Shown here: piece by piece, positions 35,246 to 53,570 of the stretch
Layout of the letters: every line of letters starts with the position of its first letter
Numbering within the stretch: position 1 is the first letter of the stretch
DNA from: Centroberyx gerrardi
Lineage: Eukaryota > Chordata > Actinopteri > Beryciformes > Berycidae
Direction: 5' to 3'
Assembly: GCF_048128805.1 (NCBI RefSeq)
Contig: NC_136002.1
Coordinates: forward strand, 28,227,162-28,291,161
Length of the DNA: 64,000 nucleotides
Notes under the pieces: model-generated
Seen by the model: only the letters and a program-made list of their open reading frames with translations
Told to the model about the DNA's origin: nothing
Databases searched by the model: none
Translations under genes and position numbers: made by a program

Positions 35246-38070
35246 GCAGAACAGGCACTGCAGGACCAGAGCACCATAAGATGTATCCTGGGCCAGTGGT
35301 TTTCAACATTTTTGTTGGCCTGCAACCTCCAAAAAGTGGATCAATTTCCCGCAACTGTCACGGTTGTGACTTTCAGTCCCTTCGTTCATTGTCTAGGTTT
35401 TGTATTTCTTTGTGTATTATGTTTCCCTGTCTAGTTCTTTTAGTTCTATGTGTACCATGTTTCCTGTCTGCCCCAGCTGTGTCTGATTTGTAATCACCTC
35501 CCCATGTGTATATTAGTCTTGTTCCCCAGTCAATCTTTGTCGGTTCATTATTTTCTGTTAAGTGTCTGTTAAGTTTACCTGTTGTTTCCTGCACCCGTTA
35601 TATTAAACAAACAGTCTTGGGGTTTGATCACTACCTGCCTCGCTGTCCTGCATTTGGGTCCTCACCACACCTCATCGTGAGAGCGACATGGTGTATGACA
35701 GAGACATGAAATTTGACAAAATGGCAGATAATGGTTGTGGCTTCTTACACAAACCAGCACATAATCGATGATAAGATGGTGCTTGTTGCTTGCTAAATTG
35801 ACTCACCTGGGATATGAACTTGGGTCTCTGGCGTGGCAAACCTAGCCACCATATTGTCCACATATAAGTCCACCATATTGGATTTTTTGCTAACTTGCAT
35901 TTTTTGAAAAACATTTTTTTCAGTTTTTGACCAATTAACACCAAATTTGATAAACATGCAGAAGGGACTTGGTAGATAAGTTCAGTAGAGGAACTGAACC
36001 ATATCAAAGTATTTTAAAATTGGCCCATAGGAGGCGCTACCAATTCTAGTAACATGGAGCTCCTATTGTGATTGATGTAATTTCACAAAATTTGGTGCAC
36101 ATAATTTAGAGTGAAGTATTCATCAAATGGAGTTTTGGTTGGGATTGGCACAAGTGGATGTGGCATAGGCGCACTGGATGTGGCCTATCACATAATGGTT
36201 TATAACTCAGGGTGGTTTTGCACAGTCACCATCAAACTTGCCGTAGATGGTGGGCAAATGCCTCCCGATAATACTACCTCAAATCGGGGGTGCTATAATT
36301 AAGGTCAAATTGTAAAACTTTGGAAGGCCATAATTCCAAAATCTGTCTACTGGATTTTCTGCTAATTTGTGTTTTTTGAAAGTTTTTTTGCCGTTTTTAA
36401 CTTACATTTTTAAGTTTTTCCCTTGATCATCTATCAACATCAAAGTTGGTACACATGCATTGGTTTCTATCTGTTTTATAACAATAGTTTACATTGTAAC
36501 CTCAGCCCACCCAGTGTATTAATTGGCTATGCCTTTACCTGGTATGGGAAAAGCTATTAACCTATACATTTTTTAAACTTTGCACAAAAAGTTCAACCAA
36601 CTGTAAAATCATGACAAAGTAATCAATCCACTTGAAATTCTACAGGTTGGTCAGAAACATCATTTTAAAGCTACATGTTGATATGTTGAGATTTGAAGAA
36701 AACACTCAAATACCCACAATGCCTTGCAGGGCAATATATTAATTTTTATTTTTGCTATTTTTAGACTATTTTAGTTGACTGATTATTGGAAGAAGCCTTG
36801 TGGTTGCAAATAGTTATTTCACAAGCAAAATGCATTAATCACAAAGATAAAAAAAAAACCATAAAAATTAATTTGCATACAAGAAATATATTTTTTCAGA
36901 TTCCATAAATCATCTTGTGACCATTTGCGAAGGCCTGACCCCGATATTGAGACGCACTGGCTTAAGCTGTAAGAAGCAACAGCGCTCAGCATAGTAATGT
37001 ATTACAAGAAATTACGGCTGTAATTTGATGAGAGTTCAAGGTCGGGTGATCGGTCAAGCTATGTGTCAGGATGTCGTGCACCAGTGCATGTTCCAGTGTA
37101 TCACTGTCTTTGTGTCTCAGCAACAGAGTAAATGTCCATGTTAGACTTTGGAGATCACTGTCAAAGACTGAGGCTGCAGTATGCTAGAGGACCCATCAAA
37201 TTACATTGGGAGAGTATCAGCTTTCCATTGCAAGTTTTATTAAACCTTAATAAGACGTTTTTCATCTTGAGTCAAATTATGCTTATAATACAAAAACCGC
37301 GAAAAAAAATGCTTACTCTAAGTCTACTCTATGATTTCATTGACTGGATATTTTTATAATATAATATGTCTGAAAATAAATTCCATTTAAAAACAACACA
37401 ATGGTGTCTTATCAAATAATATCTTGTGAAACAGATTAGTCTCAATGTGCAATGTGTATACTACAGAGTCTGCATTTACCTGAACAGGGAAATGTTTTTA
37501 TTGGTTGTCGCACCAGAAAACAAGAAAGCTATAGAGCTTTTTATCCAAGTGATGATGGCACACCAGTGATTTTCACAAGAAATATTTTTAAAGAGCTGTA
37601 CACAGTATCTATTGCATTTGGTGTGGTGTCTCTTCAACATTAATATCATAGAATGTACTTGATATTCTTTTAAAATAATATGTTGATATTACCTAACATG
37701 TGCTACTGTAAATATTTCACCTCAACTAGGGATCTTGTTTGCTGTATATGAATCTAAGCGATTCTGTCTGTGGGCTAGTGAAAGTTGATATCTGTATGAT
37801 CATACAGTCAAAATACACTTTCTCACTCTCACACCAACAATTTTTGTACCTTCAAATTGGTATGTATTCAAATGTTGCACAAAGCACAACACATGTCCAT
37901 CTTGACAAATTCAGCCAAAATCTTGTACATCGAGCTGTTGCTCTACATAGAGTTCCAAACCCTGCTCAGTTAAATGTTGGGCAGGTGATGGTCATATTTA
38001 TGCTTCACCTGTTTCTTGACATCTGGTACCGGCGAGATGTTGCTGCTTGGTAGCTGAGGCAGATACTGAG
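35246..38070. other. Spacer between CYP2 copy D and the kinase gene
   Basis: I find no convincing gene. There are weak repeat-like parts, for example 35780-35830, whose minus strand has a decayed tRNA-like B box (CCCAAGTTCATATCCC), and 35930-36500 with AAATTTGATAAACATGCAG and ACCAAATTTG-like blocks resembling degenerate dispersed repeats. Open frames at 37452-37643 and 37739-38053 have no recognisable domain. The last exon(s) of the kinase gene might hide here on the minus strand. Confidence 0.5.
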
Positions 38071-38072
38071 GC

Positions 38073-38073
<1 letters not shown>

Positions 38074-38125
<52 letters not shown>
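38074..38125. repeat. (GA)n microsatellite
   Basis: About 26 uninterrupted GA units downstream of the kinase gene. Confidence 0.95.
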
Positions 38126-38127
<2 letters not shown>

Positions 38128-38159
38128 CAACTACAGGAAGTACCAAAGACACTGAATTC

Positions 38160-38340
38160 CTTCTGTACTAGATCTACTGTATATTAGACCCTGTCCTCTA
38201 CCCCCATTGAATGAGCAGGTAGGGGTACAGTGACCAACTCTGGGACACTTTGACAGGACACATAGGCAGCTGCAGGGATCCAACCTGTGACTTATTGGTT
38301 ATGGGACAGTTTCTGCAACCATTAGGCCACCGTGTTGCAT
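38160..38340 (-). mobile_element. tRNA-derived SINE at the 3' side of the kinase gene
   Basis: On the minus strand it reads GGTGGCCTAATGGTTGCAG (A-box region) and, about 40 bp later, CACAGGTTGGATCCCTGCAG (B box), then CCCAGAGTTGGTCACTGTAC. This matches the layout of fish HE1/V-type SINEs. It begins a few bases after the last kinase exon I could recognise, and any read-through past that exon's donor would enter it. Confidence 0.7.
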
Positions 38341-38346
38341 ACATAC

Positions 38347-44172
<5,826 letters not shown>

Positions 44173-44732
44173 TCAGATGACAAATGCTGTTAAGTTATCA
44201 CAAACCATTCAGCATCTCACACAAGTTCACATGGATCTAATCATTTTATATTTTATAATTCCCAAACAAAAATCACTATAATATGGCTATTCCTATAATA
44301 TACCAATCAAGACTTACAGTTTATCCTGTCATATCTGTATAGTATTCTTACAAAATGTATTGAAGGATTACTTGTTATTTTTCGAAAGTGTGTAACCTGA
44401 GAGACCTGAGAGAAGTTTCCAGCTGCAGGGTCAAGAGGAAGTTGTGTTTGTTTCTAATCCATGCATACCCAAAGTGTCCCAACCTAAGAACTGAGAGACA
44501 AACTTACCACTTTCTAATCTTTGAGAGGGTCTTCATCGACAAGTCAGCAGTCTGTCTGCCGATGATTTTTTAATGTCCATAAAAAAGTTCGAAAAGCTAC
44601 ATCTCTGTGTACGCAGCCATGTCTCTCTGCACTGGCAGGTAAGCTACCTCAGCTTCTCTGGGCTGAAATTCATGTTTTGCATCAATGGTCTATTCGTGCA
44701 GTCAGGATTTCAGAGGTCTAGCTCTCTCTCTG

Positions 44733-44734
<2 letters not shown>

Positions 44735-44803
<69 letters not shown>
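44735..44803. repeat. (CT)n microsatellite
   Basis: Long CT tract about 590 bp upstream of the kinase start codon. Confidence 0.95.
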
Positions 44804-44809
<6 letters not shown>

Positions 44810-45117
44810 CTGATGTCGTCGTCCTGTGCGTCGCCAGTGCCTTGGTTACCCTCCCCGGTCATTACCGTTCAGCATAATCCACCGCTAAAGTCATTTTAGG
44901 TATGCATGATGTAGCCATGTTACTATTAAAATGATGCCCCAGAAATTGTGGGAAAAAAGAAACTACTGGTCACTACGACGTCGACCTGGCTCCATGGAAA
45001 CAGCGCGGAAAAGGCCAACAATCGAGCTAGCCTATTCACAAAGTAGGCTACGTAAAACACGCATGTACATACACAGTGCGCTGTCACTGTTAGGGCTGGT
45101 TACTACCTACCTGCTAG

Positions 45118-45132
45118 TGGTGGTGGTGGTGG

Positions 45133-45163
<31 letters not shown>

Positions 45164-45174
45164 AATGATGATGA
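45118..45174. repeat. GGT/GAT triplet microsatellite
   Basis: GGT units turn into GAT units, then ATGATG with small breaks. Intergenic between cdkl1 and tgfb1. Confidence 0.9.
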
Positions 45175-48100
45175 TTCTTGCTCTTCTTCTTCGGTGTTAG
45201 GTGTGGTGGAAACACGTTAGTACATTAAGTTAGTTTTCCCAGTAAAGAGTAGTGTAACTAAATACTAACTTATTTAAAATGTAGTTGCTAATAATATATA
45301 TTATGGTTTCCAATCAAAAAATAAGCGTTACTTTTGTTATCAACCCCTATAAATAAGAGAATGAAGTAGAAGTATCCAAAAAAAAAAAACGAATATTCAT
45401 CAGAATTAACGTAAGTGAACGTAGGTTAGCGACTCAAATGTCCGTTAATAGCTAACGTCCGTTAGCTATCTAACGTTAGCCGTTAACTGCTATCTGAATT
45501 GTCCCGATTTTTAAAGCTAACTATACAGTAATGCTAACCGCCAATTTTTTTATGTGTAGCAGAAAAGTAATAGCACGAATGTAACAAATTAGTTACTGCT
45601 CCCAGGGAGTAACAGGTAAGGAAATTACTTTTGAAATGAGTAATGAGTAATGCATTACTTTTTAGAGTAATATTTTCTTCTTCTTCTTCTGTTTCTCTTC
45701 TTCTTCTACACCACTATAAGTAAATTAAGTAGCCTACTCACTATGTACTTACAAATATTTTACCATAGATTAATACACATACAATATCCTACATACTGGA
45801 ATGCATTTGTACAGTATTGTACAGTATTGTACAGCACTTGTAATACTTTTTTATAAGGTAATACACAGGTTTTTGCAGTCATTGGTTAATGCACTGAAAT
45901 AATGGCCAATTAATACGTGATGTGTTATCCAAATTACACCAGTTTATGGCAAAAAGAACCAACTTCACTGTAAAATCAGGTCACGCCCATCTCCTACATT
46001 CCAACTAAACACCATTGCCTGATATGTAACCTACACTGTGACATACAAACTCACATCACAGACTGTTCAGAGAAGCTACAGTATCAGCAGTATGAAATGC
46101 ATGCTGTTAGGACCCACTCTGTTAGCGGTGACATGATTTATAACCTATCTGTTCTCTCGGTTGACTGTGAATGGGTTTTTTTTTCTCAGCGCCCTCCCTC
46201 TGCTCGTCTGGCTCCAGGACTTTGCCACAGCTCCCTGGGACCCAGCATGACACCCACTGCAGAATCACTGGAGGAGACACTGGTCACTTCACAGGGAATG
46301 ATGGGAAAGCAGACGATGTTGCACTCTCGCCCTCAGAGACAGACAGAGGCCTTGTGGTGAAGGGTATGTAATGACCCATCACAGACTGGTAAGACGTGAT
46401 GGTTGTACGTAGGGCTGGGCGATAATTCAATATTATCATTTATCATCTTTCAGTGGAATCATATCGTGGTGTTATGGTGATTTTGTGATATCGTGACACA
46501 CAATTCTGCTGTCTAAATTGAAGATAACAAGCAAATTCTATTTAAAATCTCTGACAAAATGAGGTATGTTAGGAATACTATTTGAAAATTTCTGTTTTGT
46601 TTGACATCACACCCTAACATTACCAGTCAGTTCAATGGGATGCACATTAATTTGATTATTTAACATATGATTTTGTGTGAGTCATGTTGTGATATATATT
46701 GATATCAGAAAAATTCTTACCCATACAGCATGTTAAACGACCAAAAGGTGAGCAGAGAAAATAGTTCTGAACATTTAAATATATGGCTTGAGGGCGATGG
46801 CAGGCATGACAACCCCAAACTTTGAGTAAACATTGTAATGGATATCATAGAAACACAATTAGAATTCAGAGCTCTAGTCAGTGATGTGCCATTTTTCCCC
46901 ACCAGGAGGCATCACATACCCATTAAAGCTCTCACAAGCCTACATGACAGGACAAGTAAACAGTTGTTGATATTTGATAGCCATCCTCACTGCATATCAC
47001 CATCCTATCATGCATGGCAATCAGATAAACAGCACTTGACACTGTGGCACAACAGTCTATGGTGTCACTGTTTGAGCGCGTATTGTTTTCTGTTTTTATA
47101 TCCATACTGGGTTGGTATTTTAGGGGATTTTGTCGTGTTTCCTGGTCAGTGTTAAATGTCTTGTACTTTCCTCTTAACCACAGAGATTTGGTGTCATTTT
47201 CTGATGAATAGATTATTCTTCACTACTGTGTACTTTTCTAAAAATGTACTAAGGGGATGTAAACCTCACTTTAGTATCTTTACTTCCTTGTAGAGTCATC
47301 CCTCAGACAGAGACACAATGATTGAAGCTATCACTGGTTTGTTTGAGTCTAGCTTTGAGTCTCCCCTTTGAAAAATATACAATCCCAGACCTGGGACGGC
47401 AGAGCGCAGCCCTGTTGGCTCTCCATCCTGTGAAATTCACCGTTCTACTTTTAGACCAGCCAGTCCCCAGTGGCTCAGCTCTTTTGCCTGGCAGCCGTTC
47501 ACCTTCGCTGGCACCAGGTAAATGCGGCGGTCAGTTGGCGAGACACTAGTGCCATGCAAGGCTTGTTGACTTGTCAGTCATCGCGGCCGCAGGGGCAGAC
47601 AGGCCAGAGAGTGTGAGGGAGCCGGTGCCTCTAAAGTCAGTCATTCAGCGTGTTCTGCTCCTGGCTTCCTGATGTGGACAGAGAGCAGGCAGCAGAGCTC
47701 TGTTAAACAGCAGATGTTTTACACTGCGGCCGTTACCCTCATTTCCTGGGCGGAGAGCTCCTCGCTCTATTAGACGAGTAACAGGAACCAGAAAAAAGAA
47801 GAGTAAGAGGGGGGAGAGAGAGAAAGAGAGAGAGAGAGAGAGAAAGAGACAGAGGGAGGGAGTGCAGAAAACACAGAGAGAGAGAGAAAAGTTAGCTGAG
47901 CGCGGAGCTCCCACAAATCACTTTGTCACCAGCAAGCTCTGACAAGCACCAGGAGAGAGGGAGCTCGTAGAGAGAAAGGGAGGCAGACAGGGAGTTAAAT
48001 AGAGGGAGAGTGTGAAAAGGGAGAAGACACGGGAGGAAAGGTGTGAAGGAACTGCACAGGGGCTTAAAGGAGGAGATACCGATGGATGGATAGAGGGAGG

Positions 48101-49189
48101 AGAGGATAGAGACGAGACTGCAGTCCGATCCCCAAGAGCTGAGAGGGATTGTTACTCCGGCTACTGCTGTTGTTACTGCTGCTGTGTCAACCTGAGGTCT
48201 GCTTGGTACACTCATTTTCAGAATCGGTGTGTTAAACGTGTTAAATTTTGTTACAGGAGGAGAGTGTTTCAGTGACTGAGGGAGGGTTCTGCTGTTTTGT
48301 GTTGTTTTTTTTCTGATAGCATCACTGTTTGAGTTGTTTTCACCTCAGGCTCTGTCTATACAGAGTGTTGAACGTTATCGTATTATCGCGGGTGAGAATG
48401 AGGACATAGTTACATAGAGATAGCTGCTTCGTGTGTAGAGTAAGTATTATTTTGAGGTGTTGACAGCATTTTCATGTGAACTGCTGCTTTACACAGATCA
48501 CATGCTGTTATTGCTAAAAAAGAGGTAGTCAGAGCAGGGAACCATAAATGTTTGTCTGATGTGTTTTTGTGTACAGACTTTCTGCTTACTGGCTTGACTG
48601 CTGTTGTTTGCACACTATTGTAGAGTAAGTAAACGCAAGTGAGAGTCAGAAATACTGTATTTTCTCTCCCTGCACCTCGGATATCTGATTAACTCTGAGC
48701 TGACTCAAGTCCCCCGAGAGATTTATCTGGCCTGTGAAGGAAGCCGGAGGTCATCTGATCAAACTTCAGAGACAGAGATATAGGAAGGCCAGTTTTTTTC
48801 CACTTTGAGAAGAGGATACGTCCTCGTTCATTTCTCCTCCTTGGAAACGGTTCGAGAGGGCACACTCGACAGCACATGTGCATACAGGACCGAACTTAAC
48901 AGAGACAGCAATAATTCCTTCGTGATCTAAAAAAAGAGACCTTGTGGGTCAAGGAGGAAAGGAAGCGGTGACTTGGGCTCTGCCAACATCACTCTTCATT
49001 TTGTCGAGTGTTACACAGGCAGTTCCCCTTCACACTCACTCTGCTGGTCTCTGGGGTCATGTAAAGAGAAACTACATAGCAGTGAGCTGACACGTGGAAC
49101 TGTATATATTTGCCTGCAGAGACACAGGATTGAATTCACATTGCTAGACCGGGGGTTGAAATAATATCGAAAACACATCGGTCTCTGAG

Positions 49190-49711
49190 TAACGCCGGCT
49201 CTGTGAGGTGGCTTGGGTTGTGGTAGATTGTTTTGGACTGCTGACTGCTGTAATGGTCTTCTGAGTCTTGGGGGCGCTGTCTGTGTGTGCATGTTCTCTC
49301 GGGCTGTATTTGCATTTGACAGCTCCGTTCTGGGCTCGCTTCGGCGTCTGGGACGTCATTGTGTTACCTGCGGCTGAGTCAGAGGCTGGCTCATCACTCG
49401 ATGTCTGCCTGCCTGCTGGGATTCTCCCCTCCTGCTTCTACGCAAAGAAGGCAGAGGTGTTAGGTGGTTTTCACAGCAGCAGCGACAGCAGCGGCACCAG
49501 CAGCCTCTCGGAGCGACTGAACCTCCAGTGCTCTCCACACTGCTTTAATTGTTCTGCCGCCTGTAAACACGTTGCGTCAGTCGCACCTCTCCACGGAGTG
49601 ATTCACTGTTCCCTAAGCATCCCGGGTCGGAGGCAGGCGGGGAGGGAAGAGGTGAGGGGAGACTCGCTGAGAAATCGAGTACAGAAGAGCCGCAGCAGTC
49701 AGGTTGGCACC
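49190..49711 (+). promoter_or_regulatory. CpG-richer leader (5' UTR / promoter region) of tgfb1
   Basis: Base composition changes to CpG-richer DNA that runs into exon 1. The frame used by tgfb1 is open without a stop from an upstream ATG at 49268 to the preferred ATG at 49712 (148 codons). The transcription start is not identifiable from sequence. The GGCACCATGAGG context at 49712 is a good Kozak match. Confidence 0.5.
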
Positions 49712-52700
49712 ATGAGGCTGGCGTGCTTGGCGATGCTGGCCGTGTGCGTGGTGGGCAGCGTGAGCGGCATGTCTACGTGTAAGACGGTGGACCTGGAGCT
49801 GGTGAAGAAGAAGCGCATCGAGGCCATCAGGGGCCAGATCCTCAGCAAACTGCGGATGCCCAAGGAGCCGGAGCCGGAGCAGGCCGGAGAGGGGGAGCAG
49901 ATCCCCACCAACCTGCTGTCCCTCTACAACAGCACCGAGGAGATGCTGAAGGAGCAGCAGTCCGAGCCCGAGCCCATCTCCACACAGCAGGAGGAGGAGG
50001 AGTACTTCGCCAAGGAGCTGCACAAGTTCAAAATGAAGGAAGGTGAGTACCAAATAGCTCAGGACTATAATACATCACTCATAAAAATATACGCATCGGT
50101 GCGCACGGGCACGCATAGTCAAGAATAGAGGCAACTGCTGATGGTTTAACTACTGCACTAGGACTGTGACTTTATGATTTATCACCCCACATTTCCAATG
50201 TACGCTAAGGCTCACTGCTCAAGGCTCACACACACGTGGAAGCATACTTACACACACAGGCACACACAGAATCCTGGAGACGCATTGGTAGTTTCCATTA
50301 AAAAAATCTGGTCATGGTTCAGTTCTTGTATTAACAGTTGCTGAAAGTCCACCTGTGATGCAAAACAACGTCACTACGACATTGACTGATTGCTCCTGAA
50401 AGTATATGTTGATAAATCAGTGCAGCACACTAACTTTCTTGTCCACTGGCCACAACACCCACAAACAACCACACAATTCACCAGCCAGCTAGGTTTTTAG
50501 AATAGAACAGGACCTCTTAATAGCAAAAAATCGAAGGAGCGCTAGCTGGTAGCAGAAATGTCAATGGCAGAATGTGATCAACAGGTGCTTTTCGGAATGG
50601 GAATTAAAAGAATGTATTAAAAACCAAAGAGGGTCCAAGTTCATAAGTACCTCTTTATGACAGTTGGTTACCTGCTAAAGCGGCTTGTAGGGTAGACAGA
50701 CTTACCGGCTACAGACAAAATTAACCAGCATTTGCCCAATGGCTGGTGTCAACTCCAATTCCTGCCAGAAATTCACTCAACATGTGAAACCCATTCTGAT
50801 CTCCACCCAACATCTTCAGGCAGCTTGAGAGGTTCAGAGATCACAGGCGTAAGAAGTTACAGGACTCTGTGTTGCATCTGTTCTGATGCTCTGCGTTGCT
50901 CTCATGGTATCCATGGCATTTTTACTGCTCCATTGTTTGTTTGGCCAGCCTGCATTTGTTGTTTGTTTAGCCAAGTGGTCTTTGGCTGTAATTGCGAAAT
51001 GACTCCCAAGCTTATTATACTAAACATATTTTTTTGGTTTTGTTTCTTTGCTCCATTGTTCTGTACAGGCCTATTCTGCTCACTCTTTCAGGCAGGCATC
51101 ATCACTATCCCTCCTTTTATCCACCACTTCAAAGGAAAGACTTGAGTGGATGGACCATGTTCAGGAGCGTACACACCAAAGAGAGAACAAAAGAACCTTG
51201 AAAATGGAGGGCATGGTTTTGTTCTGCTTAGATGGGAGCCAAAGAACAGGAGGGAAAGGAGAGAATATGGGATAAGAGAAGACATGCAGTGCACTCCTTC
51301 ACCCTCACCCTGTCTCATTCCCTCTCTTTCTTTTTCTTTTTTTCCTCCCTGTCCCTCGGGGATTGGGGCTTTCCTGTAACTTGAGTATTGGGTTCTCCCT
51401 GCATTACCCTGTCACTTGTTCTCCCTCATATCTCTTTCTTTTTCTCTGACCACATTCTGTCTCTCTCTCTCTCTGTTTCTCTGTAGGTCTCTCTGTCCAG
51501 CTCTTTCTCTCTCTCTCTTCCCTCTCTTTCTCTCTCTCTCTCTTCCCTCTCTTTCTCTCTCTCTCTCTGGTTAGCTTCCTGAGCTTATTATCAGTGTGTT
51601 TGCAGTGTGTTTGTGACAGGGCAGCTTGGCAGGAAGGAAGGCAGGCTGATAGCCACTGAGATCGTGAGTGACTCAGGTCCGGTGCAAGCAGTGCCCATGG
51701 GGAGCCTGTGTTTCCTACTGCTGTGGAAGGCCAGAGAACACCCATCCACTGTCTTAACCCTCAGCCTGGCTCTTTAAAACGCACTCATCTTCCGCACACT
51801 TGAAAAGAGGGAACGGCAAGTGTCTGAGTGTACGTGTGTGTGTGTACGTGTGTAGGCCTACGTGTACACAAGGCAGGAAAGAAAAATGTTTTGCAATTAT
51901 TAAAAAAAAAAAGACAAGGGGGTGTGGGAGGCAACCAGAGTCCTGCTCTTCACTGAGAAAGACTGAAGAGCTCTGTTTGAACCAAGTAATTAAAACGGAA
52001 TCTAACGGCAGAGCAAGGTTTCTATTTTCATTAGTATTCATCAGCAGCGTCATTTCAGCTTGTGGTTCCTTTTTATTGGACGACTCACACTTTCCTGATA
52101 ACCCTGAACAGCCTACAGGGATGCATATTTGTGTGCACAGCATTTTATAACTTAATAGTTTTAGCCTCCATTATGGCAATTGTGCGGCGGATGAGGCCAA
52201 ATTCCACTAGCCAGTTAGCAGTCATCCTTCCCTTGAAGCCCACACAAATTCACCTCTCCCATTTAACATGGGATCGGTCCAAAAGTAATTCAGCTTGCAT
52301 ACAGAGGGAACTATTTTCTCCTCTTGAATCGAGCCAGCAGAGGAGAGAATTGAGTTCAGTGCCTCGGTGCAGCATCGGTTATGATTTTATTTTCTTGAAG
52401 ACTGATGAACCCGCTGCCATCGTGCTACGATGCGGCAGAGAAGTGATGGGGTCGGAGGCCGTGAGATGCAGGGTGAGGTGGGGAAAACGAGCAAGACGAG
52501 TGGGCCGTGGGAGGGTGGAGTCGAGCGTATGAAGGAGGCAGGTATTTAGCCTGTTGCTGGAATCTGGTTCCTCCCACTGGTAATTACAGAGCTGTCTCCC
52601 TACCTGTCACAACAGCTGTCCCCGGCTTACCTGGGGATAGGCCCTGGTTCAACACACAAATCCCCCCACACCCATGTTAGCACGCAGGGCTAGGGTGCTA

Positions 52701-53528
52701 TCTTTCCCCACTATCTAGAAGAGCGGGGCCTGTTTTCATCCACACTCAGCCGAGCATGGAGAAGGAGTTTTACACTTTGTTCCCTGAAGTGCTGTATTTT
52801 GATCACATGAGCTGCCCGGTGATAGGCACTGCAGAAGCACTGCCTCCAGAAACAATGCACGCTGTGTTAATTGGAAAGTAGAAGTGATGATAAAGCTGCA
52901 CCGTAATTACTGCACTGCAACCAATATGGCTCTTGGGGAAGTGACTTAATTTCCTGTTTCGTAAACACTTCTCTAACCCCTAACACATTTACCTCTGTTT
53001 GCTCTAACTCGCTCGAGCCGCTGACTTTTCCGAGCTTGGTGTTGCGTGGTACATCACTGCCAGGCCACGGCTATCCATATACGCTACTTTGACACTCTAT
53101 ATTTCCATTCATGCACCTTCAACCAAACATTTCAGCTCTGTCTGCTCTCTGGGCGGGTCCAGCAAAATGTCATCTCATTTCCCTTTACACTCCACACCAG
53201 CTCTTTTCAGTTTCAGTTTGGTGTTATTATAAGGAGTGAAACACGAGCTATGCTAGGATGGGGATGGTGATGTTAGTAAATGATTCACAGGCAGTCATGA
53301 CGTATCTAGAGGACCCTGGTACGGCCTGGACCGACCAGGTACAGTAGAAGCATGCGAGGCCTGGTTCTGGCCCTGCAGCCGGAGCTGCTGTCAGAGAGTA
53401 ATTACTGGAGCTGAGAACCGAGAATCCCGGCTTTGGCAGGCTGGGGCAGAGTAGGAGGTTTGGGCTCGGGCCAGACCCCAGGCTCCATTGATACACATAC
53501 ACATCTCCAGTTTCCCTGCCAACCCCCT

Positions 53529-53570
<42 letters not shown>

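Noticed and set aside
37452-38053. Two plus-strand frames of 63 and 104 codons
   Set aside because: AT-rich spacer, no recognisable motif, and no supporting splice or promoter signals.
49613-50053. Leucine-rich open frame of 146 codons on the minus strand
   Set aside because: It lies opposite tgfb1 exon 1, whose GC-rich codons leave the antisense frame open. The Leu/His-rich product is a mirror of CAG/GAG codons.
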